Part shown: positions 52,030-61,313 of the stretch, one piece after another | Numbering within the stretch: position 1 is the first letter of the stretch | Layout of the letters: the number at the start of each line of letters is the position of its first letter | Origin: Sphingomonas sp. OK281 | GTDB taxonomy: Bacteria > Pseudomonadota > Alphaproteobacteria > Sphingomonadales > Sphingomonadaceae | DNA: 64,000 nt | Assembly: GCF_900115295.1 (NCBI RefSeq) | Contig: NZ_FOVZ01000005.1 | Location: 124,001 to 188,000 of the forward strand | Reading direction: 5' to 3' | Translations under genes and position numbers: made by a program | Notes under the pieces: generated by a model | Databases searched by the model: none | Told to the model about the DNA's origin: nothing | Seen by the model: only the letters and a program-made list of their open reading frames with translations

Positions 52030-52132
52030 CGATACTCTCCCAATCGCCCCGCCCGTTATCGGCCTATCGTCCTGCCAAACATGGTCTGGAGCAATTCCTC
52101 GAGGGTGTTTCGGTGGCGGGATCGCGGGCGCG

Positions 52133-52146
52133 ATGCTGCGCAGCAT
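52133..52146. promoter_or_regulatory. Palindrome ATGCTGCGCAGCAT
   Basis: A perfect 14-base palindrome in the 238-base divergent region between the SDR and the sulfotransferase gene. It may be an operator; short GC-rich palindromes also occur by chance. Confidence 0.3.
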
Positions 52147-52267
52147 AACGCCCCGGCGTTGTGGCCGGATCTCGATATCTCGGCCGGCTCGCTACATCGA
52201 ACGGCATTGGCGCAACGGAAAGCACTGCGCATGATGCCGGCAAAATATGACATTGGGAGAGAATGCT

Positions 52268-53419
52268 GTGAGTCAGATGCTCGTTTCCGACGCGCTTATC
52301 GAACAGGCCATGACGACGACCGGGCTCGACCGGTTCGATTCCACTTCCTATCGCGAAGGGCTCGATGTCCTGCTCGCGGACTATAATTCCTACGACCACC
52401 CCGAGCCTTTGATCGAACGGATGCGCGGCGGGCTGGTCCAGTCGCTGGTCGATCGGCTGAAGACCACCGACTATCTCGCCAAGCGCCCCGAACTACTGAC
52501 CCGACCGGTCGAGCGGCCGTTGTTCGTGTTCGGCATGCCGCGGACCGGTACGACGCTGCTGAGCAATCTGCTCGCGTGCGATCCGGCGCGACGCTCCGCG
52601 CTGACGTGGGAGATCGAACAGCCGGTGCCGCCGCCGACGACCGCGACGCTGAAGACCGATCCGCGCGCGATCGCCAAGCTGGAGCAGGAAAAGGCGATGC
52701 TCGCCGCGCGGCCCGAGATGGGGAAGTATTATCGCAATTCGGCGGTGTATCCGAACGAATGCATGTTCTTCATGATCCACGACTTCAAGGGTCTGGCGCT
52801 GGAGTCGCGCGGCAAGCTCAAAGAGTATCGCGACTGGCTGTTCCAGACCGACATGACGTCCGCCTACACCTATCACAAGCGCTTCCTCCAGCTGTTGCAG
52901 GCAGATGCGCCGGGTGCGTGGAGCCTCAAGATGCCGAGCCACGCGCTGTGGCTGGATACGCTGCTCGAGACCTATCCGGATGCGCAGCTGGTATGGGCGC
53001 ACCGCGACCCGTTCACCGCGACCAGCTCGTTCTGCAGCATCCTGTCGATGGCGCACCGGGGCTATACGGGGAAGGTCGATTACGAGTGGCTGGGCGAGGA
53101 TTGCCCGTACCAGGCGCAGCTGCATCTCGACCGGATCATGGACACGCGCGAACGGCTGGGCCACGACCGGATCGTCGACGTGCATTATGCCGACGTCATG
53201 CGCGATCCGATGGCGACGATCCGCAAGCTCTACGCCGACCTGGGCGACACCCTGCCCCCCGAGGCGGAGGCGGCGATGCAGGCTTGGCTCGACGAGAATC
53301 CGCAGGGCAAGTTCGGCAAGCACGAATATGCGCTCGATCAGTACGGCCTGTCGGTTGAATCGTTGGCACCGAAGTTCGACCGCTATCTGTCGCAATACGA
53401 CGTCGCGCGGGAGGGGTGA
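52268..53419 (+). CDS. PAPS-dependent sulfotransferase family protein
   Basis: A 383-residue sulfotransferase (Sulfotransfer_3 type), which would move a sulfuryl group from PAPS to an alcohol or phenol. The 5'-phosphosulfate loop FVFGMPRTGTTLLSNLL lies at residues 86-102, and LVWAHRDPFTATSSF is the 3'-phosphate-binding part. The GTG at 52268 is preceded by GGGAGA at normal spacing; an ATG at 52247 overlaps that site. It heads a rightward unit with two VOC genes and a TIM-barrel isomerase. The PAPS-making genes cysD-cysNC and PAP-removing cysQ are within 10 kb. Acceptor unknown. Confidence 0.85.
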   Translation: MSQMLVSDALIEQAMTTTGLDRFDSTSYREGLDVLLADYNSYDHPEPLIERMRGGLVQSLVDRLKTTDYLAKRPELLTRPVERPLFVFGMPRTGTTLLSNLLACDPARRSALTWEIEQPVPPPTTATLKTDPRAIAKLEQEKAMLAARPEMGKYYRNSAVYPNECMFFMIHDFKGLALESRGKLKEYRDWLFQTDMTSAYTYHKRFLQLLQADAPGAWSLKMPSHALWLDTLLETYPDAQLVWAHRDPFTATSSFCSILSMAHRGYTGKVDYEWLGEDCPYQAQLHLDRIMDTRERLGHDRIVDVHYADVMRDPMATIRKLYADLGDTLPPEAEAAMQAWLDENPQGKFGKHEYALDQYGLSVESLAPKFDRYLSQYDVAREG

Positions 53420-53422
53420 TCG

Positions 53423-53890
53423 GTGAGCATCGGTCGCCATTACCAGAACGCCTATGTCACGCGCGACGTCGACAAGGCGGTCGCCGGCTTCAAGCGCCAC
53501 GCCGACGTGCGGACGATCATCGAGATCGAGACGCCGGTCCAGGTCTGGACACCGCAGGGCGAGGGGCGGGGCGTGCAAAAGCTCGCCTTCGTGTGGGTCG
53601 AGGACCTGAACTACGAGCTGATCCAGCCGATCGAGGGCAACGTGCTCGCAATCTACCGCGACGCGTTGCCGGCGGGTGACGCGCTGGCGTTCCACCATGT
53701 CTGCCACCGGGTCGACGATTGGGATGCGGCGATCACGCAGATCGAGGCACAGCCGTTCCCGGTCGTGCTGAAGGGCGGCACGGCGGGGCTGCTGCAATTC
53801 GCCTATACCGACACGCGGTCGTGGCTCGGGCATTATACCGAATATGTGTGGATGGTGCCCGATCGCTGGGCCGGGATGGGCGGACGATGA
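53423..53890 (+). CDS. VOC-superfamily protein (glyoxalase/dioxygenase-like)
   Basis: A 155-residue protein with two beta-alpha-beta-beta-beta units: HYQNAYVTRDVDKAVAGFKRHADVR with FVWVEDLNYELIQPIEG, and AFHHVCHRVDDWDAAITQI with LQFAYTDTRSWLGHYTEYVWM. Possible metal ligands are the N-terminal H, E in YELIQP, H in FHHVCH and E in YTEYV, as in VOC metalloenzymes. The GTG start is three bases after the sulfotransferase stop. Reaction unknown; isomerase or dioxygenase activity is possible. Confidence 0.75.
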   Translation: MSIGRHYQNAYVTRDVDKAVAGFKRHADVRTIIEIETPVQVWTPQGEGRGVQKLAFVWVEDLNYELIQPIEGNVLAIYRDALPAGDALAFHHVCHRVDDWDAAITQIEAQPFPVVLKGGTAGLLQFAYTDTRSWLGHYTEYVWMVPDRWAGMGGR

Positions 53891-53903
53891 CACAGTACAG
53901 GTC

Positions 53904-54725
53904 ATGAGCCGGCTGGGGATCGAGTTGCTGAGCGTATTCGGGCTCGATCCGGTCGCGCACGTGCATCTGGCGGCGGATCTCGGATGCGGTCATATCTCGA
54001 GTGGGCTCGGCCCGGCGCCGTTCAACCCGCATGGCTATGCGGCGTGGTCGTTGCGAGAGGATGCGGCGTTGCGGCGCGCGGCGATCGCCGCGATGCGCGA
54101 GCGGGGGGTGACTATTTCGCTTGGGGAAGGCTTCGCAGTACGGCCGGGTGTCGACATGCGCGACCGTGCGAAGGAGTTCGACCTGATGGCGGAACTCGGT
54201 GCGGAATGCCTAGGCGGTGTGGGTATGGAGCCGGATGCGTCGCGGTCCGACGACCAGTTCGCGGCGTTGGCGGACATGGCGGCGGCGCGGGGGATGAACG
54301 CGACGATCGAGTTCGCGCCGGGCCTAGCGATCGGTACGCTCGACGCGGCGGTTTCGCTCGTCGGGCGGATCGACCGGCCGAACTTCCGCGTGCTGGTGGA
54401 TGCGATGCACCTGTTTCGCTCGGGCGGGACGTGTGCGCAGCTTGCCGCGCTCGACCCGGCGCTGATCGGCTATGCGCAACTGTGCGACGTGCCGCTGGTC
54501 GCGACCGAGCCCGACTATTTCCGCGAGGCAAGTTTCGAACGGCGCGCGCCGGGGGAGGGGGAACTGCCACTCGCCGAACTCATCGCGGTGCTGCCCGAGA
54601 CCATCGCCATCGGCCTCGAAGTGCCGATGTTCGCGCGTGCCACTGCCGGCGAGCCACCGATCGAGCGGTTGCGCCCGGCTGTCGTCGCGGCGCATGCGTT
54701 GCTCGGCAATCAAGGAGACCAATGA
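53904..54725 (+). CDS. Xylose-isomerase-like TIM-barrel protein
   Basis: A 273-residue sugar-phosphate isomerase/epimerase-fold protein. The barrel strands end in typical residues: AHVHLAADLGCGHI, ISLGEGFAVRPG, NATIEFAPG (metal glutamate), VLVDAMHLFRSGG (D and H) and IGLEVPMF (glutamate). The ATG at 53904 follows ACAGG and lies 13 bases after the VOC gene. Its stop overlaps the next gene as ATGA. Members of this fold isomerise sugars or cleave and rearrange hydroxy-acids and enols in catabolic clusters. Confidence 0.78.
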   Translation: MSRLGIELLSVFGLDPVAHVHLAADLGCGHISSGLGPAPFNPHGYAAWSLREDAALRRAAIAAMRERGVTISLGEGFAVRPGVDMRDRAKEFDLMAELGAECLGGVGMEPDASRSDDQFAALADMAAARGMNATIEFAPGLAIGTLDAAVSLVGRIDRPNFRVLVDAMHLFRSGGTCAQLAALDPALIGYAQLCDVPLVATEPDYFREASFERRAPGEGELPLAELIAVLPETIAIGLEVPMFARATAGEPPIERLRPAVVAAHALLGNQGDQ

Positions 54726-55102
54726 TGTTGACGGTAGCACGGTTCGGGACGCGCGACGTGGTGCGGGCGCGCAGCTTCTACGATCCGATCGCGGCGATGG
54801 TGGGCGCGAACATTGCGTATGATCGGCCGAACATGATCGCGTACAAGGGCACGGATGGCGCGATGCTGTTGATCGGCCTGCCGTTCGAGGGCGAGGCGAC
54901 GGTCGGCAACGGGACGCAGGGCGGCTTCATGGTGGCGAACCGGGCGGACGTCGATGCGGTACACGCCAAGGCCCTCGAACTCGGCGGCAAGGACGAAGGC
55001 GCGCCCGGCGTGCGCGGCGACGATCCCGATGGCTTCTATAATGCGTATTTCCGCGATCTGGACGGCAACAAGCTGTGCGTGTTTCGGTTCGGCCCGGCCT
55101 GA
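54722..55102 (+). CDS. Second VOC-superfamily protein
   Basis: A 126-residue glyoxalase-fold protein: TVARFGTRDVVRARSFYDPIAAMVGAN in the first half and GGFMVANRADVDAVHAKALELGGKDEGAPG with YFRDLDGNKLCVFRFGP in the second, the standard VOC ending. The start ATGATG overlaps the isomerase stop and has GGAG upstream. Metal-binding residues are not obvious in the first strand, so it may be a binding or resistance-type member. It closes the sulfotransferase unit. Confidence 0.75.
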   Translation: MMLTVARFGTRDVVRARSFYDPIAAMVGANIAYDRPNMIAYKGTDGAMLLIGLPFEGEATVGNGTQGGFMVANRADVDAVHAKALELGGKDEGAPGVRGDDPDGFYNAYFRDLDGNKLCVFRFGPA

Positions 55103-55220
55103 CGGTAGGCCACGGCGGACCGAAGAGCGGCGGACGGCATTTCTATCGCTGCCACGATATCCAATAGGCAAGGCGTCCGCCACGCGGATATCGCGTTACA
55201 TGGTCACCCCCACCGCTTAA

Positions 55221-55236
55221 TAGACACGGGTGTCTA
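55221..55236. promoter_or_regulatory. Palindrome TAGACAC-GG-GTGTCTA
   Basis: A perfect 7-2-7 palindrome 57 bases before the GTG of the TonB receptor. The form is that of a TetR-type operator, and a TetR gene lies 5 kb downstream. Confidence 0.55.
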
Positions 55237-55292
55237 CTTCCATCGCGGGGAAATGGACCCGGAAAACATAAAACGCGGCGGGGAGAACGTGG

Positions 55293-57563
55293 GTGAGGGT
55301 TTCGGCTGCTCGAAGCATCGCGTCGGTTGCCGTATTGGCGACCATGCTGGTGATCGCGGATGCGGCGGTCGCCCAGACGGCGCCCGCGATATCGCCTGAA
55401 CCGACCGCCGACACGCCGATCGAAGGCGAGATCATAGTCACCGCACAGCGCCGCGAGGAACGCTCGCGCGACGTGCCGATCTCGATCACCAGCATCAGCG
55501 AGGCGCAGCTCGCGACCGCCAACATCAACCAGCTTTCGGATGTCGCACGCGTTACGCCGGCGCTCCGCTTCGACAGCTCGGGCAGCTTTTCGCAGCCGAC
55601 CATCCGCGGCGTCGGCACCGCCGTCACGACGTCCGGGGGCGGTCCCAATGTCGGCATCTACGTCGACGGCTTCTATGTCGCCAACCCCGAGGCGACCGCG
55701 TTCGACCTGACCAAGACGCGCAGCATTCAGGTGCTCAAGGGACCGCAGGGCACGTTGTTCGGGCGCAACACGACGGGCGGCGCGATCCTCGTCACCACCG
55801 CCGAGCCGAGCACCAAGCCGGCTGCCGAGTTCAAGGCGACCTATGGCCGGTTCAACGCGCAGACCTATCAGGGCTATGCGACGGTCGGGCTGAGCGATCG
55901 CATCGCGGTCGACGTCGAGGGATTGCTGCGCAAGGGCGATGGCTATTTCCGCAATATCGCGAACGACGACGACAAGGTCGGCAAGTACGAGAATTGGTCG
56001 GTCCGCACCGGGATCAAGGTCGATGTCACTGACGGCATCTCGGTACTGTTGCGCTATACGCATTCGAAGACCGACGATCCGACGCTGCTGCTGACCAACG
56101 CCTATGTCGATCCGAACGGCGGATCGGGGTTCTACAGCCGTGTGCCGACCGCGGCCTACGGTACCAATGACAGCACCGGCCGCGCGCTGGTCTATGCGTT
56201 CGCGCCGCCATCGACTTATACGACGCGGCCGGGCGACGTCATCAACGTGCCGTCGACACCGACGCGGTTCACCAACAAGACGGACGCATTCCAGGGTACG
56301 ATCAAGGCCGATCTCGGGTTCGCCGACCTCACCTCGTACACACAGGTGCGCAAGGACGACGCGGTCAATCTCCAGGATCTGGATGCGACCGCGATCCCGC
56401 TGTTCAACATCAACCTCGGCATCGGCAACCGCACCTTCACGCAGGAATTCCTGTTTACGTCGAAGCCGGGCGGGGCGCTGCAATGGACCGCGGGGCTGTA
56501 TTATTTCCGCAACCGCGACACCTATTTCGTCAACGCGGCGTTCGGTCCGCCGCCGTACATGCCGTTCGGCGGATCGAGCACGACGACAAAATCCTATGCC
56601 GCGTTCGTCGACGCGACCTACGAGCTGTCGCCCAGGCTCTTCCTGACCGCCGGCGTCCGCTACGGCCACGACGTCGTCGGCGACGCGTATTTCCTGATTC
56701 CCGTGACGCAGGTCCGGTTCGACGTTCCCGACTACAAGACCAACCGCGTCACCCCGCGCGCGGTTCTGCGCTACAAGCCGAGCGACGTGTCGAGCGTCTA
56801 TGCGTCGTTCAGCCGTGGGTACAAGGCAGGCATCCTTAACGTCGGCGGTGCTTCCGCCGTACCGATAAAGCCCGAGGGCATCGACGCGTTCGAGGTCGGG
56901 TACAAATATGACGACCGCCGCCTGTCGTTCGACATCGCCGCCTATTATTATTTCTACAAGAATTTGCAGGTGTCGAGCTTCCAGAGCGGGCTCGCGCTGA
57001 TCACCAACGCGGCGAGCTCGCGGATCGGCGGAATCGAATCCTCTGCGCGCTACAAGCTGACCAGCGCGTTCGATCTGACGATCGGCGGCGCCTACACCCA
57101 CGCGCGCTACCGCAATTTCACGCAAGCGCCGTTCTACAGCTATTGCGACCCGACCGGCGCGGTTCCGTCGCTGGTGTGTGGTGCGATCGGCGCGGGCTCG
57201 ATCACGCAGACTACCAACGACTCCAGCGGCTACCAGATGCAGCGTGCGCCGGATTTCACCGGCAATGTCGGCGCGACCTATCACACTGCGCTCGTGGGCG
57301 GGAAGTTCAGCCTGTCGGGCAATCTCTATTACACGTCGAGTTTCTATTTCGACGCGTCGAAACAGTATAAGCAGAAAGGCTACGAAGTCGCTGCGTTGCG
57401 TGTGCAATGGGTTGATCCGTCGGACCGCTTCACGCTTGCAGTGTTCGGTGACAACCTAACCGACAAGCGATACCGAAACCAGGTATTGTTCAACACGCTT
57501 GGGATCGGTGCCGTGTGGAATTCCCCTCGGACATGGGGTGTATCGCTTGGCGCCAAGTTCTGA
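55293..57563 (+). CDS. TonB-dependent receptor
   Basis: A 756-residue outer-membrane active importer. Signal peptide (ARSIASVAVLATMLVIADAAVAQ), TonB-box-like stretch EIIVTAQRREERSRDVPISITSI, plug motifs TIRGVGT, VYVDGFYV and VLKGPQGTLFGRNTTGGAI, and a barrel ending WGVSLGAKF. No STN domain. The GTG at 55293 has GGGAG upstream. Sphingomonads often place such receptors with catabolic genes for aromatic or terpenoid substrates. It is followed by a second, different receptor. Confidence 0.92.
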   Translation: MRVSAARSIASVAVLATMLVIADAAVAQTAPAISPEPTADTPIEGEIIVTAQRREERSRDVPISITSISEAQLATANINQLSDVARVTPALRFDSSGSFSQPTIRGVGTAVTTSGGGPNVGIYVDGFYVANPEATAFDLTKTRSIQVLKGPQGTLFGRNTTGGAILVTTAEPSTKPAAEFKATYGRFNAQTYQGYATVGLSDRIAVDVEGLLRKGDGYFRNIANDDDKVGKYENWSVRTGIKVDVTDGISVLLRYTHSKTDDPTLLLTNAYVDPNGGSGFYSRVPTAAYGTNDSTGRALVYAFAPPSTYTTRPGDVINVPSTPTRFTNKTDAFQGTIKADLGFADLTSYTQVRKDDAVNLQDLDATAIPLFNINLGIGNRTFTQEFLFTSKPGGALQWTAGLYYFRNRDTYFVNAAFGPPPYMPFGGSSTTTKSYAAFVDATYELSPRLFLTAGVRYGHDVVGDAYFLIPVTQVRFDVPDYKTNRVTPRAVLRYKPSDVSSVYASFSRGYKAGILNVGGASAVPIKPEGIDAFEVGYKYDDRRLSFDIAAYYYFYKNLQVSSFQSGLALITNAASSRIGGIESSARYKLTSAFDLTIGGAYTHARYRNFTQAPFYSYCDPTGAVPSLVCGAIGAGSITQTTNDSSGYQMQRAPDFTGNVGATYHTALVGGKFSLSGNLYYTSSFYFDASKQYKQKGYEVAALRVQWVDPSDRFTLAVFGDNLTDKRYRNQVLFNTLGIGAVWNSPRTWGVSLGAKF

Positions 57564-57760
57564 TTTGAAACTGAAACCGACTAAGTAGGCCGCAGTGTAA
57601 CTTCGGCAAATCGTGATGGCGATATATACGGTTGCTAAAGTCGTAAGACCTTATCGGCCGGGCAAATTCAGCCATAAGGGTATCGTAGATTATTCACGCG
57701 ATCCGTAATGCTATCGCAAGAAGCGATGACGTGCAGGCCGCGCTTGGGGAGGATCGTATC

Positions 57761-60280
57761 GTGAGGACACTTTCGACGAATACCTTGATCGGTGTCAGCC
57801 TCATCGCGCTGGCCATGCCGGCGTCGGTGATGGCGCAGGCCGGTACCGCAGCCGCTCCAGCCACGGCATCGTCTGTCGACCCGGCAGCACCTCCAACGAC
57901 CGTTACGACCGCACCGGTCCCGCAGGCTGCAGCGCCTGCGGCCGCACAGGCGCTGTCGCCCGACAGCGACATCATCGTTACCGCGCGTCGGCGTGAGGAA
58001 AGCATCCAGGACGTTCCGGCGGTGGTCAATGCGGTCACCGCGGCGGAAGTCGCCAAGCTCAACCTCCGCGACTTCCAGGAAGTCTCGACGATCGTCCCGG
58101 GGTTGAGCCTGAGCAGCAATTCGAACGGTACCGGCGGCAACGCGCAGCTTCGCGGCGTCAACTTCGACATCAACGCCAGCGGCCAGAATCCGACCGTCGA
58201 GTTTTATCAGAACGATGCGCCGATAACCGCGGGTGTGGTGCTTCAGCAGCTTTACGACATCGGCCAGATCGAGGTGCTGCGCGGGCCGCAGGGCACGCTA
58301 CGCGGTCGTGCTTCGCCATCGGGCTCGATCACGGTCACGACACGCAAGCCCGACCTCTACAAGGCGGGAGGCTATGCGAACCTGACCGGGAACACGATCG
58401 GAACGCTTAACTTCAACGGCGGCCTCAGCGTGCCGATCATCGAGGGTATCGCTGCGATACGAGTTGCCGGACTCATCAACGAAGACGAAGGCAATCGCGT
58501 AAAGACCGTCAATCCACGGATCGATGGTCGCGATCCCTATACTCAGACGCAGAGCGGCCGCGTCAGCGTGCTGGTGACGCCGGTCGACGCCTTGCGGCTC
58601 GAAGGCAGCTTCCAGCGGCTAGATCGCAAATCGCGGCAGTTCGATCAGGTCGAATCGTTCAATCAGGTGAACCCGGGGGCCGCCGCCAGCCCGTTCACGA
58701 TCCGTGCTGAAGATCGACTCAGTAATCAGGAAACACCGCGCACGATCCATCAGAAATACGACATCTACAACGGCCGCGCCGAACTGGCGCTTGCGGGCCA
58801 GCGGTTGATCTATCAGTTCCAGCATTACACCCAGCTGATCGATTCGAACCTTGGCCAGGATTACGGCAACGTCTTTCCGGGGTTTGATTACAATTATTTT
58901 TCGGGCACCAACGTGAAGTCGACGTCGCACGAACTGCGCCTGCAAAATGAGGAGCGCGTCTTCGGCGCATTCGATTACGTGCTCGGAGTGTTCGACAACA
59001 AGAACAGCTCGCCGACGGACCTGCTGATCTCCACGCCGGTTTTCCTTCCCGCGGCGCTTGGTGGCAGCCTTGCAACGACGGTGCAAACCCCCGTCGGTCG
59101 CCGCGGCAAGACTCACGAACAATCGGTGTTCGGCAATTTGACGGCGCATATCGGCGACCGGACCGAAGTCGCTGGCGGCTTGCGCTATATCGATTACCAG
59201 AGTTCGGGCTCGTTGCTCCAGCCGGGGATCGTCATTCCCGATCCGTCGGTCAAGGACAACAAGCTGATCTACAGCGCGTCGGTAAAGCATAATTTCACGC
59301 GCGACCTGATGGTCTACGCCAGCACCGGCAGTTCCTATCGTCCCGGCATCAACGCCGTCGGTGATTTCAGCGTACAGCAATCGGCTCTCGAACAATCGTT
59401 CCTGAACCTGCCGCCGGAGACCTCTAAGTCTTATGAAGTCGGCTTCAAGAGCACCTTGATGGATGGGAAGCTGCGCCTCAACGCGAGCGCCTTCCACCAG
59501 AAATTCGACAATTTCGTGTACCGCGCGCCGGGCGTGAATGGCCAATCGGGCATCTATTACGTCAACTACAACCGCACGGTGACCAACGGCGTCGCGACTA
59601 TCGTGCCGCAGGTGAACCAGTTTAATTTCGTCGCGGCGGTGCCGGTTACGGTCAACGGCGTCGAGGGCGAAATTGGCTACGACGTCGGCAGCCGATTGAA
59701 GTTCAATCTGGTCGGCAGCTATGCGTTGGGCAAGATCAAGAACGGAACGATACCGTGTAACGACCTGAACGGCGACGGCATTCCCGACGCTACGATCACC
59801 GCGCCAAGCGTCGCGCAGCTGATCGGTCGGGTCGGGGCAAATAACCTGAGTTCTTGTTCGGTCAGCCAGCGGTCATCGTTCCAGCCGCCGCTGAGCGCCA
59901 CTTTGCAGACGGAGTACGGCGCGCCAGTTACGGACGGCACCGATGCCTATATCCGCGGTCTTGCGAGCTATTTCGGCAAGTCACAGAGCGATCCGTCGAA
60001 CATCTACGACAACGTGAAGCAATATGTGATGGTCAACCTGTTCGTCGGTATCCGCGATCCGAAGGGCAACTGGGAAATCAGCCTGTTCGCCAAGAACCTG
60101 TTCGACACGGTACGTGTCCTCAGCCGGACTGATCCTCTCAGCTCGACCTATCAGGTTCTTCAGCCCCCGACGTTCCGCTCTGCCGCGGCAGTCACAACGA
60201 CGAGCACCTACACGGGGATCACGACCACCCCGCCTCGCGAATTCGGTCTCAACGCGCGCTTCTCGTTCGGGTCGCACTGA
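57761..60280 (+). CDS. TonB-dependent receptor, second copy type
   Basis: The GTG at 57761, with GGGGAGGA seven bases ahead, gives 839 residues: signal peptide (TLIGVSLIALAMPASVMAQA), an alanine/proline/threonine-rich stretch (about 20-62), DIIVTARRREESIQDVPAVV, plug motifs LRGVNFDIN and VLRGPQGTLRGRASPSGSI, and a barrel ending in FGLNARFSFGSH. The last residue is histidine after FGS, less usual than a terminal phenylalanine. The plug has GRASPSG where most relatives have GRNTTGG. It differs clearly from the preceding receptor, so this is not a recent duplication. Ligand unknown. Confidence 0.9.
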   Translation: MRTLSTNTLIGVSLIALAMPASVMAQAGTAAAPATASSVDPAAPPTTVTTAPVPQAAAPAAAQALSPDSDIIVTARRREESIQDVPAVVNAVTAAEVAKLNLRDFQEVSTIVPGLSLSSNSNGTGGNAQLRGVNFDINASGQNPTVEFYQNDAPITAGVVLQQLYDIGQIEVLRGPQGTLRGRASPSGSITVTTRKPDLYKAGGYANLTGNTIGTLNFNGGLSVPIIEGIAAIRVAGLINEDEGNRVKTVNPRIDGRDPYTQTQSGRVSVLVTPVDALRLEGSFQRLDRKSRQFDQVESFNQVNPGAAASPFTIRAEDRLSNQETPRTIHQKYDIYNGRAELALAGQRLIYQFQHYTQLIDSNLGQDYGNVFPGFDYNYFSGTNVKSTSHELRLQNEERVFGAFDYVLGVFDNKNSSPTDLLISTPVFLPAALGGSLATTVQTPVGRRGKTHEQSVFGNLTAHIGDRTEVAGGLRYIDYQSSGSLLQPGIVIPDPSVKDNKLIYSASVKHNFTRDLMVYASTGSSYRPGINAVGDFSVQQSALEQSFLNLPPETSKSYEVGFKSTLMDGKLRLNASAFHQKFDNFVYRAPGVNGQSGIYYVNYNRTVTNGVATIVPQVNQFNFVAAVPVTVNGVEGEIGYDVGSRLKFNLVGSYALGKIKNGTIPCNDLNGDGIPDATITAPSVAQLIGRVGANNLSSCSVSQRSSFQPPLSATLQTEYGAPVTDGTDAYIRGLASYFGKSQSDPSNIYDNVKQYVMVNLFVGIRDPKGNWEISLFAKNLFDTVRVLSRTDPLSSTYQVLQPPTFRSAAAVTTTSTYTGITTTPPREFGLNARFSFGSH

Positions 60281-60467
60281 GCCAAGGTTCGAGGCCGACA
60301 TGAAGGCTGGTGGCGGATGATTGGAAATCGTCCGCCGTTCGCTTTTCCATGCGGTATTGCGCAGTGTTGCTGTCCTAGCTCGAAAAATGCGCTACGGCGT
60401 TGGACCAGCGAGGAACTTGGCTACCGGGCATGCTTACGCGGGACCGGGCCAAAGAGGGGGAATGTGT

Positions 60468-61172
60468 ATGACCAACGTCCGCACACGTCGCCCCCGGGAT
60501 CCGGTTGCGACGCGTGAGGTAATCCTGTCGGCAGCACGGGAATTGCTGGCGCGCGATGGCCCGGACGGGATGAGCGTATCCGCCGTCGCGACGCTCGCTG
60601 GGGTCAACCGCGGCACGGCCTACCAGCATTTCACGACACGCGAACAACTCGTCGCGGCGACCACGCAATCGGTGTCCGACCAGCTGTTCCATGCCGCATT
60701 CGGCGATCCGGCGACCGTGAAGGATCGCCGGGTCGAGGATGTCGACATCACCGCGCTGACCACTACGCTTGCCGATTTCGCGGTCGACAATCCGGCGCTG
60801 TGCCGCATCTGGTTCCTGCAACTGCTGGCGTCCGACGAACCGGCGCACGATCCGTTCTGGCGCGAATACGCCGGATCGCTGCGGCGGTTCACGCAGACCG
60901 ATATGGCCCAGCCGGGGATCGACAGCGACGTCTTCTCGTTGCTGATGCTCGCCGGCAATTTCCTGTGGCCAGTGTGGACCAAGACGCATGAGAAGACCGA
61001 TGCCGAACGTCGCGAACTCGCGCGACGGTTCGCACAGGAAAGTCTGCGTCTGTCGATGCACGGCACGATGCGCGCAGAGTGCTTTCCGGAGATCGAGGCG
61101 CTGATCGCAGCGTCCGATGCCGACCACGATGCGGGGCGACGCACCTCGAAGCGGACGTCGCGCACGGCGTAA
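60468..61172 (+). CDS. TetR-family regulator
   Basis: A 234-residue regulator with a clear N-terminal HTH (AARELLARDGPDGMSVSAVATLAGVNRGTAYQHFTTREQLV) and a helical ligand domain, followed by a basic, low-complexity tail (AGRRTSKRTSRTA). The ATG at 60468 is preceded by AGAGGGGGA; a frame from 60321 and an ATG at 60462 are less likely. It lies between the TonB receptors and the acuI-like gene on the same strand. It may act at the palindrome before the first receptor; this is inference. Confidence 0.88.
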   Translation: MTNVRTRRPRDPVATREVILSAARELLARDGPDGMSVSAVATLAGVNRGTAYQHFTTREQLVAATTQSVSDQLFHAAFGDPATVKDRRVEDVDITALTTTLADFAVDNPALCRIWFLQLLASDEPAHDPFWREYAGSLRRFTQTDMAQPGIDSDVFSLLMLAGNFLWPVWTKTHEKTDAERRELARRFAQESLRLSMHGTMRAECFPEIEALIAASDADHDAGRRTSKRTSRTA

Positions 61173-61313
61173 CGGGTGGGCGATGAATCGCCGGCCGCCA
61201 AGTAATTCGGTGGCAAAACCGGGCTATAGTCTGGAGGATGGCGTCGCAGCATTTCTCGACGCGACGGTCCGGATAACACCCGATGGTCGCGTCGCCACTT
61301 CCGGAGAGCGACG

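Noticed and set aside
55143..57407. 754-codon minus-strand frame opposite the first complete TonB receptor
   Set aside because: The receptor has signal peptide, plug and barrel; the antisense frame is basic and repetitive without motifs.
55293..60280. The two consecutive TonB receptors as a tandem duplication
   Set aside because: Their plug motifs, lengths and barrels differ clearly, so they are distinct receptors.
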